From positions 8,432,001 to 8,496,000 of the forward strand of contig NC_134434.1 in NCBI RefSeq assembly GCF_030867145.1: a DNA stretch of 64,000 nucleotides. The letters run 5' to 3'. Shown here piece by piece: positions 42,384 to 53,480 of this stretch (position 1 is the first letter of the stretch; each line of letters begins with the position of its first letter). The notes beneath the pieces were generated by a model. The model worked only from the letters and a program-made list of their open reading frames with translations, did no database searches and had not been told where the DNA came from. The translations under genes were made by a program, and so were the position numbers. The stretch comes from Opisthocomus hoazin (taxonomy: Eukaryota; Chordata; Aves; Opisthocomiformes; Opisthocomidae).

Positions 42384-43239
42384 TATCACAGAACTGCGAT
42401 ACGGTTTTAATCGCTTTGGACGCTCGAGGGGTGCCGCCTGTCCCTGGTCACAGCAGAGCTGTTCTGCCTCCAGCAGATGGGGAAGCCGGGGTAATGTGGC
42501 CATGGGGTGACCTTGTCAAGGTCAGGCTGTGCGTCGGTGCCAGCTTCCGCCGCGGCGCATCCCGGCGTGCACCCCAAAGCTTGGGAGAGGCGTCTCCCCC
42601 CGGGACTCAGCCATTCTGGAGCAATGTGGATCAGTAATTTGGGGAGGTTTTTGAGACTGGAACCGGTTGTCTTCTCGAGACGCGTCCTTCCTCGTCTCAC
42701 CACACTTTTCTGGTGGAGCTGCCGGGGCCGCCGAGGCTGCGAGACAGGAAAGCGCAGCCCGGCCGTTACTGATCTCACGTACGCGCGGCCTGCGGGTACC
42801 GGCTGGGGGTGCGCGGTGCTGGGGGTGCCAGGAAATTGGGCTGGGGATCGCTCGTCCTGGGGGGTCCCCAGGCACATGCACCCTCATTTCCCTCGCAATG
42901 AAGCATTCACCCCTCCGTCGTGACGCCCACACGCCGGCCCAGGCGCGGGCGCACGGGGAGCCCGGGGAGCCGAGGGACGGTGCGGCAGCGGCGGGCAGGG
43001 GGCTGGGGCGACATCCAGCCCCCTGAAAGCCCCGGGGAGCATCAATGCTGACCCGGGTGGTGAAAATCCAGAGCGTGTCTGCCTGAGGTGTGCGGGGTGG
43101 GCTGCGGGGAGGGGGTGGTGGGCGATGCGCAGCGCGGGGTCTCACGTGTGGGCAGAGCCCGGAGACGCCAAGGCGAAGCGGGGCGCGAGTCTGGGGGGGT
43201 CTCTGCTTGTCTGCGGAGCCGTTACCTGTGCGGGGGGGG
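42384..43239. other. ENPP7 3' flank / possible 3' UTR
   Basis: Downstream of the ENPP7 stop codon (minus strand). No clear AATAAA was found close to the stop; the transcript end is not determined. No other gene seen. Confidence 0.4.
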
Positions 43240-46200
43240 TCAGGGTCTTCCTGCCCAGCGTCCCAGGAGCAGAGCCATCACCAGCAGCGCCGGCCCCGGC
43301 TCGGCGCGGGGAAGAGGGGCCCTGGAACCTGCGGGGCCGGGGGGAGCAGCTCAGCGCCGTGCTGGGGCCCGCACCGGGAGCAGCCCACCCCACCCCCCAC
43401 CCCCCCCCACCCCGCCAGGCTGCGGTCCCGGGGGGCTTCTGCGGGGATGCGGTCCCCGGGAGCATCCGAAGGGGCTGCGGGAGGGGGGGGTCGGGGCCAT
43501 CCCCGCATCCACCTCCCCGCGGGAGCGGCCGCCGCCAGGTGTCGCTGTCCCCGCGGGGACGGCGGGCGCGCGCGGTGCGGGGGGACTCACGCAGCAGGGG
43601 CCGGAGCGCGGCCAGCGAGCCGTCGTGGGGCTCCGGGGCGATGCCCAGCAGCTCGCAGAGCAGCGCGTAGACGTGGACGCTGTCGAAGGGCTCGACCTGC
43701 AGCCCGCGCCGGAAGGCCGGCCCCGCCGCGCGGAAGATGGTCTTCATGTTCATGGCGGCGTTGTCGAAGCCGTGCTCGCCCTTGTTGAACTGCACCTTGT
43801 ACCTCTGGGTGGGAGACAGAGGGTGCCGGAGCCCGGACCCCTCGGCCCAGCCCGGCGCGGCACCCGGCACCGAAGCGGCGGCGCTGCCGGATGCCTCCGC
43901 CTCCCAGCACCGGGCTCCCGCGGCCGGGCCCTGCAGCCGCTGGGTTTAACGCGCTGTTGGGTGTCTTGGGGTTTGTGGAGCTGGTCTGATGGTGTTAAAC
44001 TTAGCAGAAGCCCGAGGGTGCTGCCCATCGTAGAATCATTAAGGTTGGAAGACACCTCTAAGATCAAGTCCAACCGTCACCCCAACACCCGCACGCCTGC
44101 TGAACCATGTCCCAAAGTGCCACATCCCCATGTTTTTTGAACCTCTCCAGTGATGGGGACTCCACCACCTCCCTGGGCAGCCTGGTCCAAAGCCTGACCA
44201 CTCTTTCAGGAAAGAAATTTTTCCCAATATCCAATCTGAACCTCCCCTGAAGCAGCTTGAGGCCATTGCCTCTTGTCCTATCACTAGTTGCTCAGGAGAA
44301 CAGACCAACCCCCCCTCACTGCACCCTCCTGTCAGGGAGCTGCAGAGAGCGAGAAGGTCCCCCCTCAGCCTCTTCCAGCCTGAACAGCCCCAGCTCCCTC
44401 AGCCCCTCCTCATGGGACTTGTTCTCCAGCCCCCTCCCCAGCCTCGCTGCCCTTCCCTGGACACTCTCCAGCCCCTCAGTGACACAGCCTAGACACAGCT
44501 CTCAAGCAATAATGCCTTGCAATTTCCCTCCCTAAATGTCAGCACATCCGAATTTTGTTGTAGTGAGGAGCTTCACGATGGGAAGCTGCCTGCTGGCCTT
44601 GGCTTTGGGTCTACCCTTAACGCTGGGCCGGGAGAGGATCTTGCAAATGAAAATCCATGTTCATGCAAGCCCTGCTCCAAGGCTTCTGGACCCTGTTTTA
44701 TCTGAACGGCAGAGGTGGTCTTTACACAAAGAGCTGGATTTTCCACCTGTTTGCAGGGAGACCAACCAGCATGAAGGCGTAAAGCTGGGTGGGTACCAGG
44801 GTGCCGTGAGAAGGGCAGGAGGAGAGAGGCAGATCCCCCAAAGCCCGTGAGATGTGTCTGCACATGCCTCTTACCCCATGGATCACGTAGCCTGGGTCGC
44901 TGTACAACAGGAGCGGGGTGATCCGGGAGTGGTTGGCGTAGTGGAACCTCTTTGGAAAGTCTTCTTTCTTGTACACGTGTAGCTTTGGGTGGGCATTTTT
45001 CAGGACTGAATACACGTGCTCTAATCTTCCTTCTTTTGGCAACAGTAGTCCGTTTGGTCCGTAATCTAAGAGTTCAAACTGGATGTCACTGAACGTGAAG
45101 TTCTCTACGGTCCGGATGTGAATCTCGTCGGTCTTTATGACAGTCTCCATGCCATGGTCGGACGTGATGATGAGGTTGAGGGTTGATTCCAGTCCGCTTT
45201 CCTGGATGCGCTGCCGCAGGTAACCAACGGTTCTGTCCACCTGCTCAATCATGCTCTTCCTCTGCGTGGATTCGGGGCCGTACTTGTGTCCCGTTGAGTC
45301 TGGCTCACCGAAGTACAGGGTGATGAAGTCCAGGTTGTTCACCGTGAACCATTCCATGGCGGTGTTGATGTTCTCTCTCCAGTTGGTTTCGTTGCTGTAG
45401 TTGAACAAGAAGGGCTCCACCAGCTTCATATTCACTTCTTCTCCTTGATATGTTGCTCTTCCGCCGGGGAAATAGATGGAGCCTGTCTTTAAGCCCTGTT
45501 AATGGAGACATGGCGTAAACTCACCTGGACTCGCCCTGTAGCATCTCTCCATCTGTCAGTGCAAACACCTACCAAGGCGGTTAGTTCATTCAGCCCCCTA
45601 ATGTCTACCTCTGCCTCTAACGAGGTTTTCTTGCTCATTGCCAATTAAAAGTGATTAATGGAAAGCACTGCCCTTCCCAGAACTCCTGCACGCTAGTTTT
45701 CTCACTGCATCGGTCACACGAGTTATAACTTGGGGAACGGTGACCCGTTTGTACCTCGCCTGGACCCTCCGGCTCTCGTTGGGGTGGGTTTCGCTCCAGC
45801 CGTGTCAGCGCTCACCCTGGAGCCAACGGGGCCAGCTTGGCAGGTAAATGTGGGCAAAGCTACGTGTCGTGGGCCAGTCTCAGGCCCCGTCTCAAAGCCA
45901 GAGCCAAAGCCTGTGGGGATTTAGGCAAGCCTTGCTGCAGCCCCCAGGGAGGAGGGGACCGGCCCCCGGTGCTGGGGCTGTGGAAATCGGGTTTGTGCCT
46001 CGAAGCGCGTGAAACTCCTGGGCTCGGGACGCTCCGCAAGGAACCAGCTGAGGTTTCTTTAAACATAAAAAGGATAACCTGTTTAATTAATGGCTTAATA
46101 AAGCTGAAATGCGTCTATTATTTTTTACAGTTTTTAATAGAACGATCGTAATTATTCCTGCCAGCGTGTGGGGATTTCGTTTTTCTGCTGGTGCAATGAG

Positions 46201-49200
46201 CCTGTCGTTTGCAGTGAGGATGTTCGCTCGTGGCCACTAGAGATCGTGGCTTGCCCGTAGCTTCTGCTGCACGCTTGCGGGCGGGACCCGTGGGTGCAGG
46301 GTCTGTGCCGAGGCGGTGGCCCACTTGCCTGTCTCTGCGCCGTGATCCAGATGGGCAGGCTGCCGTTGTCCCACCAGCTGTCCACGGCTTGCGTGAAATA
46401 GTAGGGCAGCTTCAGACCCGTGCTGGTGTTGAACCACATGTTGTGAATCACCCCGTGGTTCTCCAGGTACCTCCCTGTCAGGAGAGATGGGGGTGAGCCG
46501 GGCTGCGGCTGGGGGTCCAGCCACCGTGGTGGGTGATGGGCTGGGGGTGAACCGGGCTGGGGCTGGGGGTCTGTCCCCTGCACTGGGTGATGGGCTGGGG
46601 GTGAGCCGGGCTGCGTCTGGGGGTCTAATCCCCATGCTGGGCGGTGGGCTGGCTCCAGGTTGACAGGGAGCTTTGTGCCCCATCGCAGCTCTCCCCTTGC
46701 CTCTGCTCTGCCTCCTTCCTCCCCCTGCCTCCTACAAAGCGGGGTTCCCAGGGCAGGGAACGGGCTGCTGGGGGTTGTCTGCTCCTCACGCGGGGAGCTG
46801 ACCCCAGGAGGGTCTCACCCGGACCCCGAGCCAGGGCACCCTCGCCCTGGAGGTGCCGGTGCTGCCCGTAATTCCTCCTGCCCTGCTCGGTGCCGGCGGG
46901 GTTCACCGTCAGCCTGCCTTTAGCTGATGGCTTTGGTGTTCCACTTTCTCTGTTGCTGGCAGCCTGCGAGGTCAGCACGCAGCAGAAATTCCCATTAGAA
47001 ACGAGAGAGTTGCACTTTGTGCTGCTCCGTTTCATGCTATTTTTATTATTCTGGTCCCGAAGACTGCACCGTTACCGTGCGATATCCCTCTCCTCTCCTG
47101 CATCGACAGGGCCCCCCTGCCTATTCTCATCAGCAGATTTCATTAGCATGTTCCACTCTTTTATGCCAAGGTTATTAATGAAAATCTTAAATAAAATTGG
47201 CTCCAAAATCAATTCTTCAGGAATTCCCCTGTTGCCCTCCCTCCAGCTTGACAATCTCCTCTCAGCGTCACCTGCCGTCCTCTCCCCTGTAGCCCGTCAC
47301 TGCCCCGCGTTCGGTTTTGTACCAATCTTCATCTTCTCCATCTTAACTAATGATTTCCCACGTGGCACCGTATCAAGCACATTACTGAAGTCCAGGAAGA
47401 TTAAATTTAGTGCATCTCCCTTGTCTAAAAAATCATTTATCTTATCAAAGGAGGCTGTCGGGTCGGTCGGGTGCTATTTGCCGTCGATAAGCACAGGTTC
47501 GGCTCTGTCCCTGCCTGCAGCTACTGCCTGGTCTCTCGCTGACCGGGGAATCTGGATCAGGATCGAATGGAGTGTTATTCTGTATTTGTGCCGCTGTGAT
47601 TATATTTGTGTGTTTGCAGTGTTGTAGCGTGCCTTGTACCCCAATATGCACACGGACGAGAGGCTGTCGGTACCTGGCACCTGTGTAATGTAAACAGTGC
47701 GGGCATGCTAACCAAAGCAAAGGGAGGACACTGGGGCGAGAGGCTGATTCGTGCCACAGCTGAACACCAGTGACTAAAGTAAATGCAGCCTTCAGCTGCA
47801 TGGGCTGCACTTTAATCTTTGTTTTGTCACTCGGGCAGATAGGGAAGTAGAAGTAAACTTGAACTGCAGGCCATCCTGTGGTGGAAGAGGAGGAAACGTC
47901 TCCAGGCACAGACAAAAAGGGAGCCTGGAGGCTGCGTGAGCGAACCAGGAGGGGAGACCCCAGACCCTGCGAACGGGACTGGATGAGCAGAATCCCAGCA
48001 TGTTGGGGGTTGGCAGGGCCCTCTGTGGGTCACCCAGCCCAACCCCCTGCCCAAGCAGGGTCACCCACAGCAGGCTGCACAGCACCACGGCCAGGCGGGG
48101 CTGGAATATCTCCAGAGAAGGAGACTCCACAGCCTCCCCGGGCAGCCAGGGCTCCGTCACCCTCAGAGGGAAGAAGTTCTTCCTCGGGTTCAGCTGGAGC
48201 TTCCTCTGCTTCAGTTTGTGCCCGTTGCCCCTTGTCCTGTCGCTGGGCACCACTGGAAAGAGTCTGGCCCCGTCCTCCTGACCCCCACCCTGCAGATATT
48301 TATCATCATTTCTAAGGTCCCCTCTCAGCCTTCTCTTCTCCAGGCTGAACAAGCCCAGCTCCCTCAGCCTTTCCTCGTAGGAGTGATGCTCCAGTCCCCT
48401 CCTCATCCTTGTAGCCCTGCGCTGGATTCTCTCCAGTAGCTCCTCATCTTTCTTGAACTGGGGAGCCCAGCACTGGACACAGCACTGCAGATGGGGCCTC
48501 ACCAGGGCAGAACAGCGGGGGAGGAGAACCTCCCTGACCTGCTGCCCACACTAAGGAAGACACACACACGGAAGGGCCGTCGGGAAATCGGGGGACCGAT
48601 GGCGGCTGTCGATGCGGTAACAGCTGGCAGGCACCAGCTCGAGCTGCAGCTCGTGTGTTTGGGATACGTGGACACAAACCAGTTGACCTGATCTGTTGTT
48701 AGGGCTAATCTCAGGGATGGGCCCTGCTGGGGTGGCCTCCGCGTGGTCCCTGCCACGATCGAGGTGGCAGCCGCGAGATTCTAGTGACGTCTGGTGCTGT
48801 TTGCCTTCGATAAGCACCGGTTCAGTGCTGTCGCTCTCTGCAGCTATTGCCTTGTCTCCTGCTGCGTTGCCGAAATCTGACTACCCTGTTCCGAAATACG
48901 GCTACCACTGTGGAGGGTGGGCGGCTGCTGGGCTTGGTGTCCTTCACTGATGCCGATGTGCCCTCCCCCAGCTGCCCCCTGTGCTGCTCACCCGGCGTGT
49001 AGCCGGCGGGCACTCACCGGTCAGCAGCGTGAAGTGGCACGGGCTGGTGATGGTGATGAAGGCAGGAGTCATGTACCGCGCCTTCACCCCCTCCGCAGCC
49101 ATCGCGTCCAGGTTGGGGGTGTCCACGTCCTGGTCGTAGTCCCACCGAAAGCCGTCGAAGGACACGAGGAGGAGCTTGCTGCGGGTGGATGCCTGCGGCA

Positions 49201-49264
49201 CAGGGACGCAGCTCGCTAAAGAGAGGGCAGCAAGCAGGAACCCCAGTGAAGCGAACGTCGCCAT
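43240..49264 (-). CDS. ENPP7: ENPP7 (alkaline sphingomyelinase), five exons, 438 aa
   Basis: Brush-border ectoenzyme that cleaves sphingomyelin to ceramide and phosphocholine. Exons in transcript order: 49264-49018, 46474-46329, 45495-44875, 43804-43591 and 43328-43240 (stop included). Phases agree. Introns 1, 3 and 4 are GT-AG; intron 2 uses a GC donor (AG/GCAAGT). A hydrophobic signal peptide spans residues 1-20. NPP active-site residues are intact: D37 (SFDGFRWD), nucleophile T73 (TITSPCHF), D197 and H201 (EPDSTGH), D244 and H245 (SDHGM) and about H349 (GEHGFDN). The first six sit two residues below my recalled human numbering, as expected from small N-terminal differences. The last exon encodes a short tail with ALLVMALLL, matching the start of the human membrane anchor but much shorter. 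Human ENPP7 is 458 aa. The start is chosen at MATFASLG, giving a clean signal peptide; an in-frame upstream ATG at 49306 is less likely. Confidence 0.95.
44030..44500 (-). mobile_element. CR1 LINE 3' fragment of an older subfamily, ENPP7 intron 3
   Basis: Begins TAGAATCATTAAGGTTGGAA and runs through GACACCTCTAAGATCAAGTC and GGGGACTCCACCACCTCCCT to about 44500. The layout matches CR1 but the sequence differs clearly from the other copies (no CGTCACCCTCAGAGGG block), indicating another subfamily. Sense direction is the same as ENPP7. Confidence 0.88.
46490..46651. repeat. 54-bp minisatellite, three copies, beside ENPP7 exon 2
   Basis: Three units starting at 46490, 46544 and 46598, each GGGGTGA(G/A)CCGGGCTG... 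ending GGGCTG. The array starts 16 bp upstream (in transcript terms) of the exon 2 acceptor, so it occupies the branch-point/polypyrimidine region of intron 1. Confidence 0.88.
47040..47460 (-). mobile_element. Ancient CR1/L3-like LINE reverse transcriptase relic
   Basis: On the minus strand degraded RT motifs can be read: [14 protein letters not shown] (compare the LDFSKAFDTVPH-type block), then [20 protein letters not shown] (the GIPQGSxLGPxLF block) and a decayed catalytic region ([11 protein letters not shown] in place of a FADDTKLGG-type motif). The catalytic Asp pair is lost and frames are interrupted. It is much more diverged than the other CR1 copies, so it is an old insertion in ENPP7 intron 1. 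Confidence 0.75.
47471..47554. repeat. Copy 1 of an unclassified about 85-bp dispersed repeat
   Basis: GTGCTATTTGCCGTCGATAA onward, about 80% identical over the first 55 bp to 48794-48879. It does not match the CR1 3' ends in this window. Both copies lie in ENPP7 intron 1. Confidence 0.6.
47988..48550 (-). mobile_element. CR1 LINE 3' fragment, inverted, ENPP7 intron 1
   Basis: Starts AGAATCCCAGCATGTTGGGG and runs in reverse to about 48550 (GAACCTCCCTGACCTGCTGC). Same group as the 54085 copy; an internal 8-9 bp deletion is visible near 48148 (the GCCTGGGCC block is shortened). Confidence 0.92.
48794..48879. repeat. Copy 2 of an unclassified about 85-bp dispersed repeat
   Basis: GTGCTGTTTGCCTTCGATAA onward. 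Direct orientation relative to the copy at 47471, with a 1.3-kb offset and a CR1 copy between them. Confidence 0.6.
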
Positions 49265-49430
49265 GGCCTGGAGGTGGAACGGCCCAGACACCCGGAGTGC
49301 TCGCATTAATACATGCGGGATGGGACTAAGTTCAGTCTTTATCTAATCTTGCCGTTGCTGATCAAGTGCACGGCTTCAGCCAGCGCTTTGTATCAGAATG
49401 ATCCTCTCTGTTTTTCTCTGACTGAAGTAG
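49265..49430 (-). promoter_or_regulatory. ENPP7: ENPP7 candidate promoter
   Basis: Immediately upstream of the ENPP7 ATG, not CpG-rich. A GATA-type AGATAA site lies on the minus strand (49339-49344, 75 nt upstream of the start codon). GATA factors commonly drive intestinal brush-border genes, which fits the known expression of ENPP7. No clear TATA box. Confidence 0.35.
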
Positions 49431-52400
49431 ATTAGCTCAGCTTTGCTGCTGGGCCGAACGCCCAATCTGCCTCCTCCATCACTGGGTTGGTGCTATTTCA
49501 GCACCCACGATGGGAAGACCTGCTGGCATGGCAGGCAAGCCGCGTCCCCCCAGCGCCGTGTCCCAGCCACATCCCTCACCCCGGCCGGGCTCCCTTGCGT
49601 CTCCGTTCCACGCCCCTGGCTCTTGGTGCCCTGCTCCTCAGTCAGCAGTTCCGCTTCAGAAGGCGACTCACTCCCCTCCCAGGGCTGCTCGTCCGCCTCG
49701 AGAGGGGGGCTCGGGGGCTCAGAGAGGAGCTTGGATTCACCCGAGGTTCTCGAGTGTGATGTTGTGCTGGGGAAGGAGGCTCTTTCCTGGATCCTGGCTG
49801 TGCCAGCAACCCCCAGGGATGCTCCAGAGGGTGAGCCCAGCTCTGAAGCTCTGTGTCCCGTCAGCCCACCTCCCACCGCTCGGGCTCCGCAGCTCGCCGT
49901 GGCTTGGGTGACCCTCATCTGCTCGCGCGCTGCCGAGCTTCGCCGTATCAGCACCCCATTTTATTACTATCTGCTGGTTTTTATGACTTCTCTGGGGTTT
50001 AATCATTGCTGACGACTCATTTCTCAGCAACACTGAGCTTAAGGCTTTTGTAGCTTTATCTAACAGAGGTTGACTTGGTTCCCCAGGGTCTGAACTCTCA
50101 ACCTTTGTGTCATTGCTGATCTCCCTCTGCTCAGGTTCCAGATTTATTCCTCGGTGCTCTGCTGCCGAATTGCCCAGCCGTCGCCCTCCCTCGCTGAGCA
50201 GAGCCGTCTCCACTGGTTTCCCCAGCCCTGTCTGGGGTCATTCCTTGGCATTTCCCCGGCAAGGCTGAGCCGGGCGGGGAACTCTCACGCACATGCCAGG
50301 GTTCGTCCCTCCTGGCCTGCCAAGGTCACTTTGTAGACCTGAGCATCCCTCAGTATTCCCGTCTGGACCAGCTCCTCAGGGAGCACCGACGTCTCCGCCG
50401 CCTCTTCCCCTGTGCTTGTGTTTCCCTGGTGTGACGCGGGACGAACCCGCGAGGACACGGCGAGAGGTTTGAGCGATCCCGCTGGGGACCTCGCAGCCGC
50501 CGCAAGCCGGTGATGCCGTGAAAAGCCGGAACTGAAGACTCAATAGTAGGAAGCCTGTTAAGCAGATATTCTCTGTCACAGCGCCGGGCACACAGGGGAT
50601 CTCTCCTCCACTGGGAGCCAGGGCTGTGGGGCTGTGCGGGGCTGTGCTGGGCGCTACGGAGCCGGAGGCTGCTGGTTGGACTGGTGTGTCTGCACACCCT
50701 GGGTTTGGCCAGGCTGGAGCGGAGTGGTCGCTCTGCTGGGGTCACATCTGTCTGTCGCAGAGGCTGCCGCGTGTCCGGGGAGCGTAGAGCAGAGGCAGAG
50801 GAGCTGCTGGCCGGGCACCCTGCTCTGCCAGCCGGGCACTGCCGTTCACTCAGGGAACAGTGTTGTTATCAGCGTTTGCTGCCCTGGGTCTGATACCATC
50901 CTTTCAGCGAGGACAGAGGGGCCTGCCAGGCACGGAGGGTTTAAAGGGCTCATGTGATAAAGATGTTATCACTCACCAAGCTCAAGGAGAGTCCTAAACG
51001 TTCAGCCTGTTCCGAGGTGGGTCCATCCATCCCCATGGACTGCTGACAGCACAGGGGAAGGTCCTGGTGAGTAACTGCGTTCCCTGGCTCCACTGGGGAG
51101 GGAAGAGGCTGGAGAGAGGGAAGCACTGCCTTAATCTCGGAGGAATATTGAATAACAGGAGTGTCTCCAGGCACATTTTGATATTCGGTATCTGAGGAGC
51201 GCGAGGCGCAGATAAAGAAGATCACCTTTGGCCACGCTGCCTGGGAACGCTGTCGGTCTCCGGATAAAAAGGCTGATGCAGTTGCTCTTGCTCCAGCAGT
51301 ACCGTGGGCACGTTTCCTACAAGCCAATGTGCCTGAGGGGCCATGGCTGCGCCGGGGTCACCGTGTCCCTGCTCAGCACCCGCCGGACCACGGGCACCCC
51401 GCTGACGGCGCTGACCCCGCACGCTTGGAAGCATGCACAAGAACGTGCAATGAGCTGCGCTCTGAGGGTGTGAGTCATTAGTCCCAGCACCTAATTGGGG
51501 AAGATGGTCCCTGCAAAGGCGTGTTGGGGCCGAGACTGTCCTTCCCACGCTTGTGTGCCAATTAGCGAAGATAGATGAATGGTCTTGAAAATAGAAATCA
51601 CAAGCTCAGAGCAGTCATCTGCCGGCGGAGCAGCCCTGTTTGCCCGAAACACGGCACCCGGGCGCCCGGCCTGTTTCCAGCCTTTGCAAAAAGCGAAGTG
51701 CCGGGCACTCCTTCGGCAGCACCGCGGCTTCTCTGCGGCGTGGGAACAGGCGGGCGGCACTGGGCAGCGGCAGGGTTCTGTGCCGCGGGGGCAGTTTGCC
51801 CAGGCAGGCAGGGGCCGGGCGGGTTCTCTTCTCTATTTTTTATTTTTAATTTAATTTTTTTATTTATTTTTAAATGGAAAATCAAATTGCAAATTTCTCA
51901 GGGGTGCCGCTTGAGTTTCAGTCGGGAATGCCACACTTTGTCCCACATGGGGCACATGTCCGCAGGGATCCGTTACTGGCATGGCCTGAGCTGCTCCCTG
52001 GCGATGGGCTTGGCGACGCCTGGGCAGGGGTCCCCAGGTGAGACTGGCTGGAGGGAGGAGAGGGGTCGGGGGGCACTTGATAAAAGCCCTCCACGCTCCT
52101 AAGAGCCCTTTTGGTGCTGCCCTGCCTGAGCGCGGAGGGAGAAGGCGCTGAGAAGCGGAAGGGTGGCAGAGACCCAGGTCTGAGCCCCCTCGGCAGAGGC
52201 GGGGTGGGTGCGGGGTCTCTGCGTGGGCAAGCGGCTGCGTCCCCTGGAGAAAGGCTGAGCTGCAGCTCCAGGGAGAGCCACCTCCCGCGTGCTGGTTGGG
52301 GTGCTGGAGGGCAGGGTCACTGCAGGCTGGACACGACGTAGAGGACGAGCTGGTGGAAAGCGAGCGTGTGTTCTCCCTTCGCTCGCCTCCCTGTCCGGCG

Positions 52401-53214
52401 TGGAGCAGCTCTGCTCTGCAGGTCGGTCACGCCGTCCCGGGGGTCAGGGCATTGCGTGTGCAGCCTGCGGGGAGGACGGCAAAGGAAGGGAGAAGCGCAG
52501 AGAGGAGGCGGCCAGAAGAGCGAGGAGAGTCGCACAGAGCAGCTGGAGATGACCTAGGTTGCTCTTCACGCCATGGCTGCCTCCTCCAGCAGCTCAGTGC
52601 AGCGCAGATGCCGGGTCGGCGTCTGCAGCGCTGCTCTTGGCTCCCAGCGCAAGACTGCCCGTGTACCGGGGGCCGAGACACGCTCGTTAGCGTCGGCGAA
52701 ACACCGAGTGCCAGGACCGCGTGGGTAGGGTCGTGATGCTGCGCTGGTGAGCAGAACCAGGAGCAGCTCTGCAGCGGAGCGGGTCTGGGGTGACGGCGAG
52801 GGGGGTCTGCAGAGCTGCCAAGGGCTGGATGGAGCTGCGGAGCCTGTGGGAGCTGCGGGGGGCTGGAAGCGCCTGGGACAGCTGGGTGGAGCTGGTGGGT
52901 GCGGAGCAGACCCCATTCTGCGCCCTGTGGAGCGCGGCTGGGGCAGCTCCCAGAGAAGGGGGCTGTTCCCAGGCAGAGCAGACCCCCACTGCGCTCACAC
53001 CCACAGCTGTCTGTGGGTACTCAACCTCCCGTATCCCAGGCACGGCCGAGGAACTGGGGTGCGGGTGAAGAGGGTGCTGATAACGGCCTCAAAGTCAGGA
53101 GCAGAGCAGCACTGGCAGCGTGCTGCATGAAATCCAAAGCCAGGAGCAGCCCCGGACTTGGCCGGAGCCCTGAGGCAGATGGAGGGAGGAAAGCGCTCCA
53201 GCCAAGCAGCATGT

Positions 53215-53290
53215 GGAGGCTGGGAGGGGGGTGAGGAGGCTGGGAGGGGGGCGAGGAGGCTGGGAGGGGGGCAAGGAAGCTGGGAGGCGG
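53215..53290. repeat. 20-bp tandem repeat, nearly four copies
   Basis: Unit GAGGCTGGGAGGGGGG(T/C)(G/A)A with a regular 20-bp period, last copy degenerate. Confidence 0.85.
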
Positions 53291-53344
53291 CATCCCGGGG
53301 GGGCACCAGCCGGGGGTCCGCCTTGGAAGCCCCGTGAAGGGCAG

Positions 53345-53480
53345 GGGGGACACCCTCCCCGTGCTGGGGGGGGTCCCTCCCCGTGGTGACCCTCCCTACG
53401 GGGGGTGCGGGGGGGGACACGGGACCCTCCCCGTGGTGGGGGGACCCTCCCCGTGGTGACCCTCCCCTTGTGGGTGCTGG
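53345..53480. repeat. CCCTCCCCGTGGTG low-complexity repeat
   Basis: Several irregular copies of ACCCTCCCCGTGGTGACCCT and related units separated by G-runs. Confidence 0.7.

Noticed and set aside
48944-49306. Upstream in-frame ATG at 49306 as ENPP7 start
   Set aside because: It would add a 14-residue leader before the hydrophobic signal peptide; the ATG at 49264 gives a standard secretory N-terminus.
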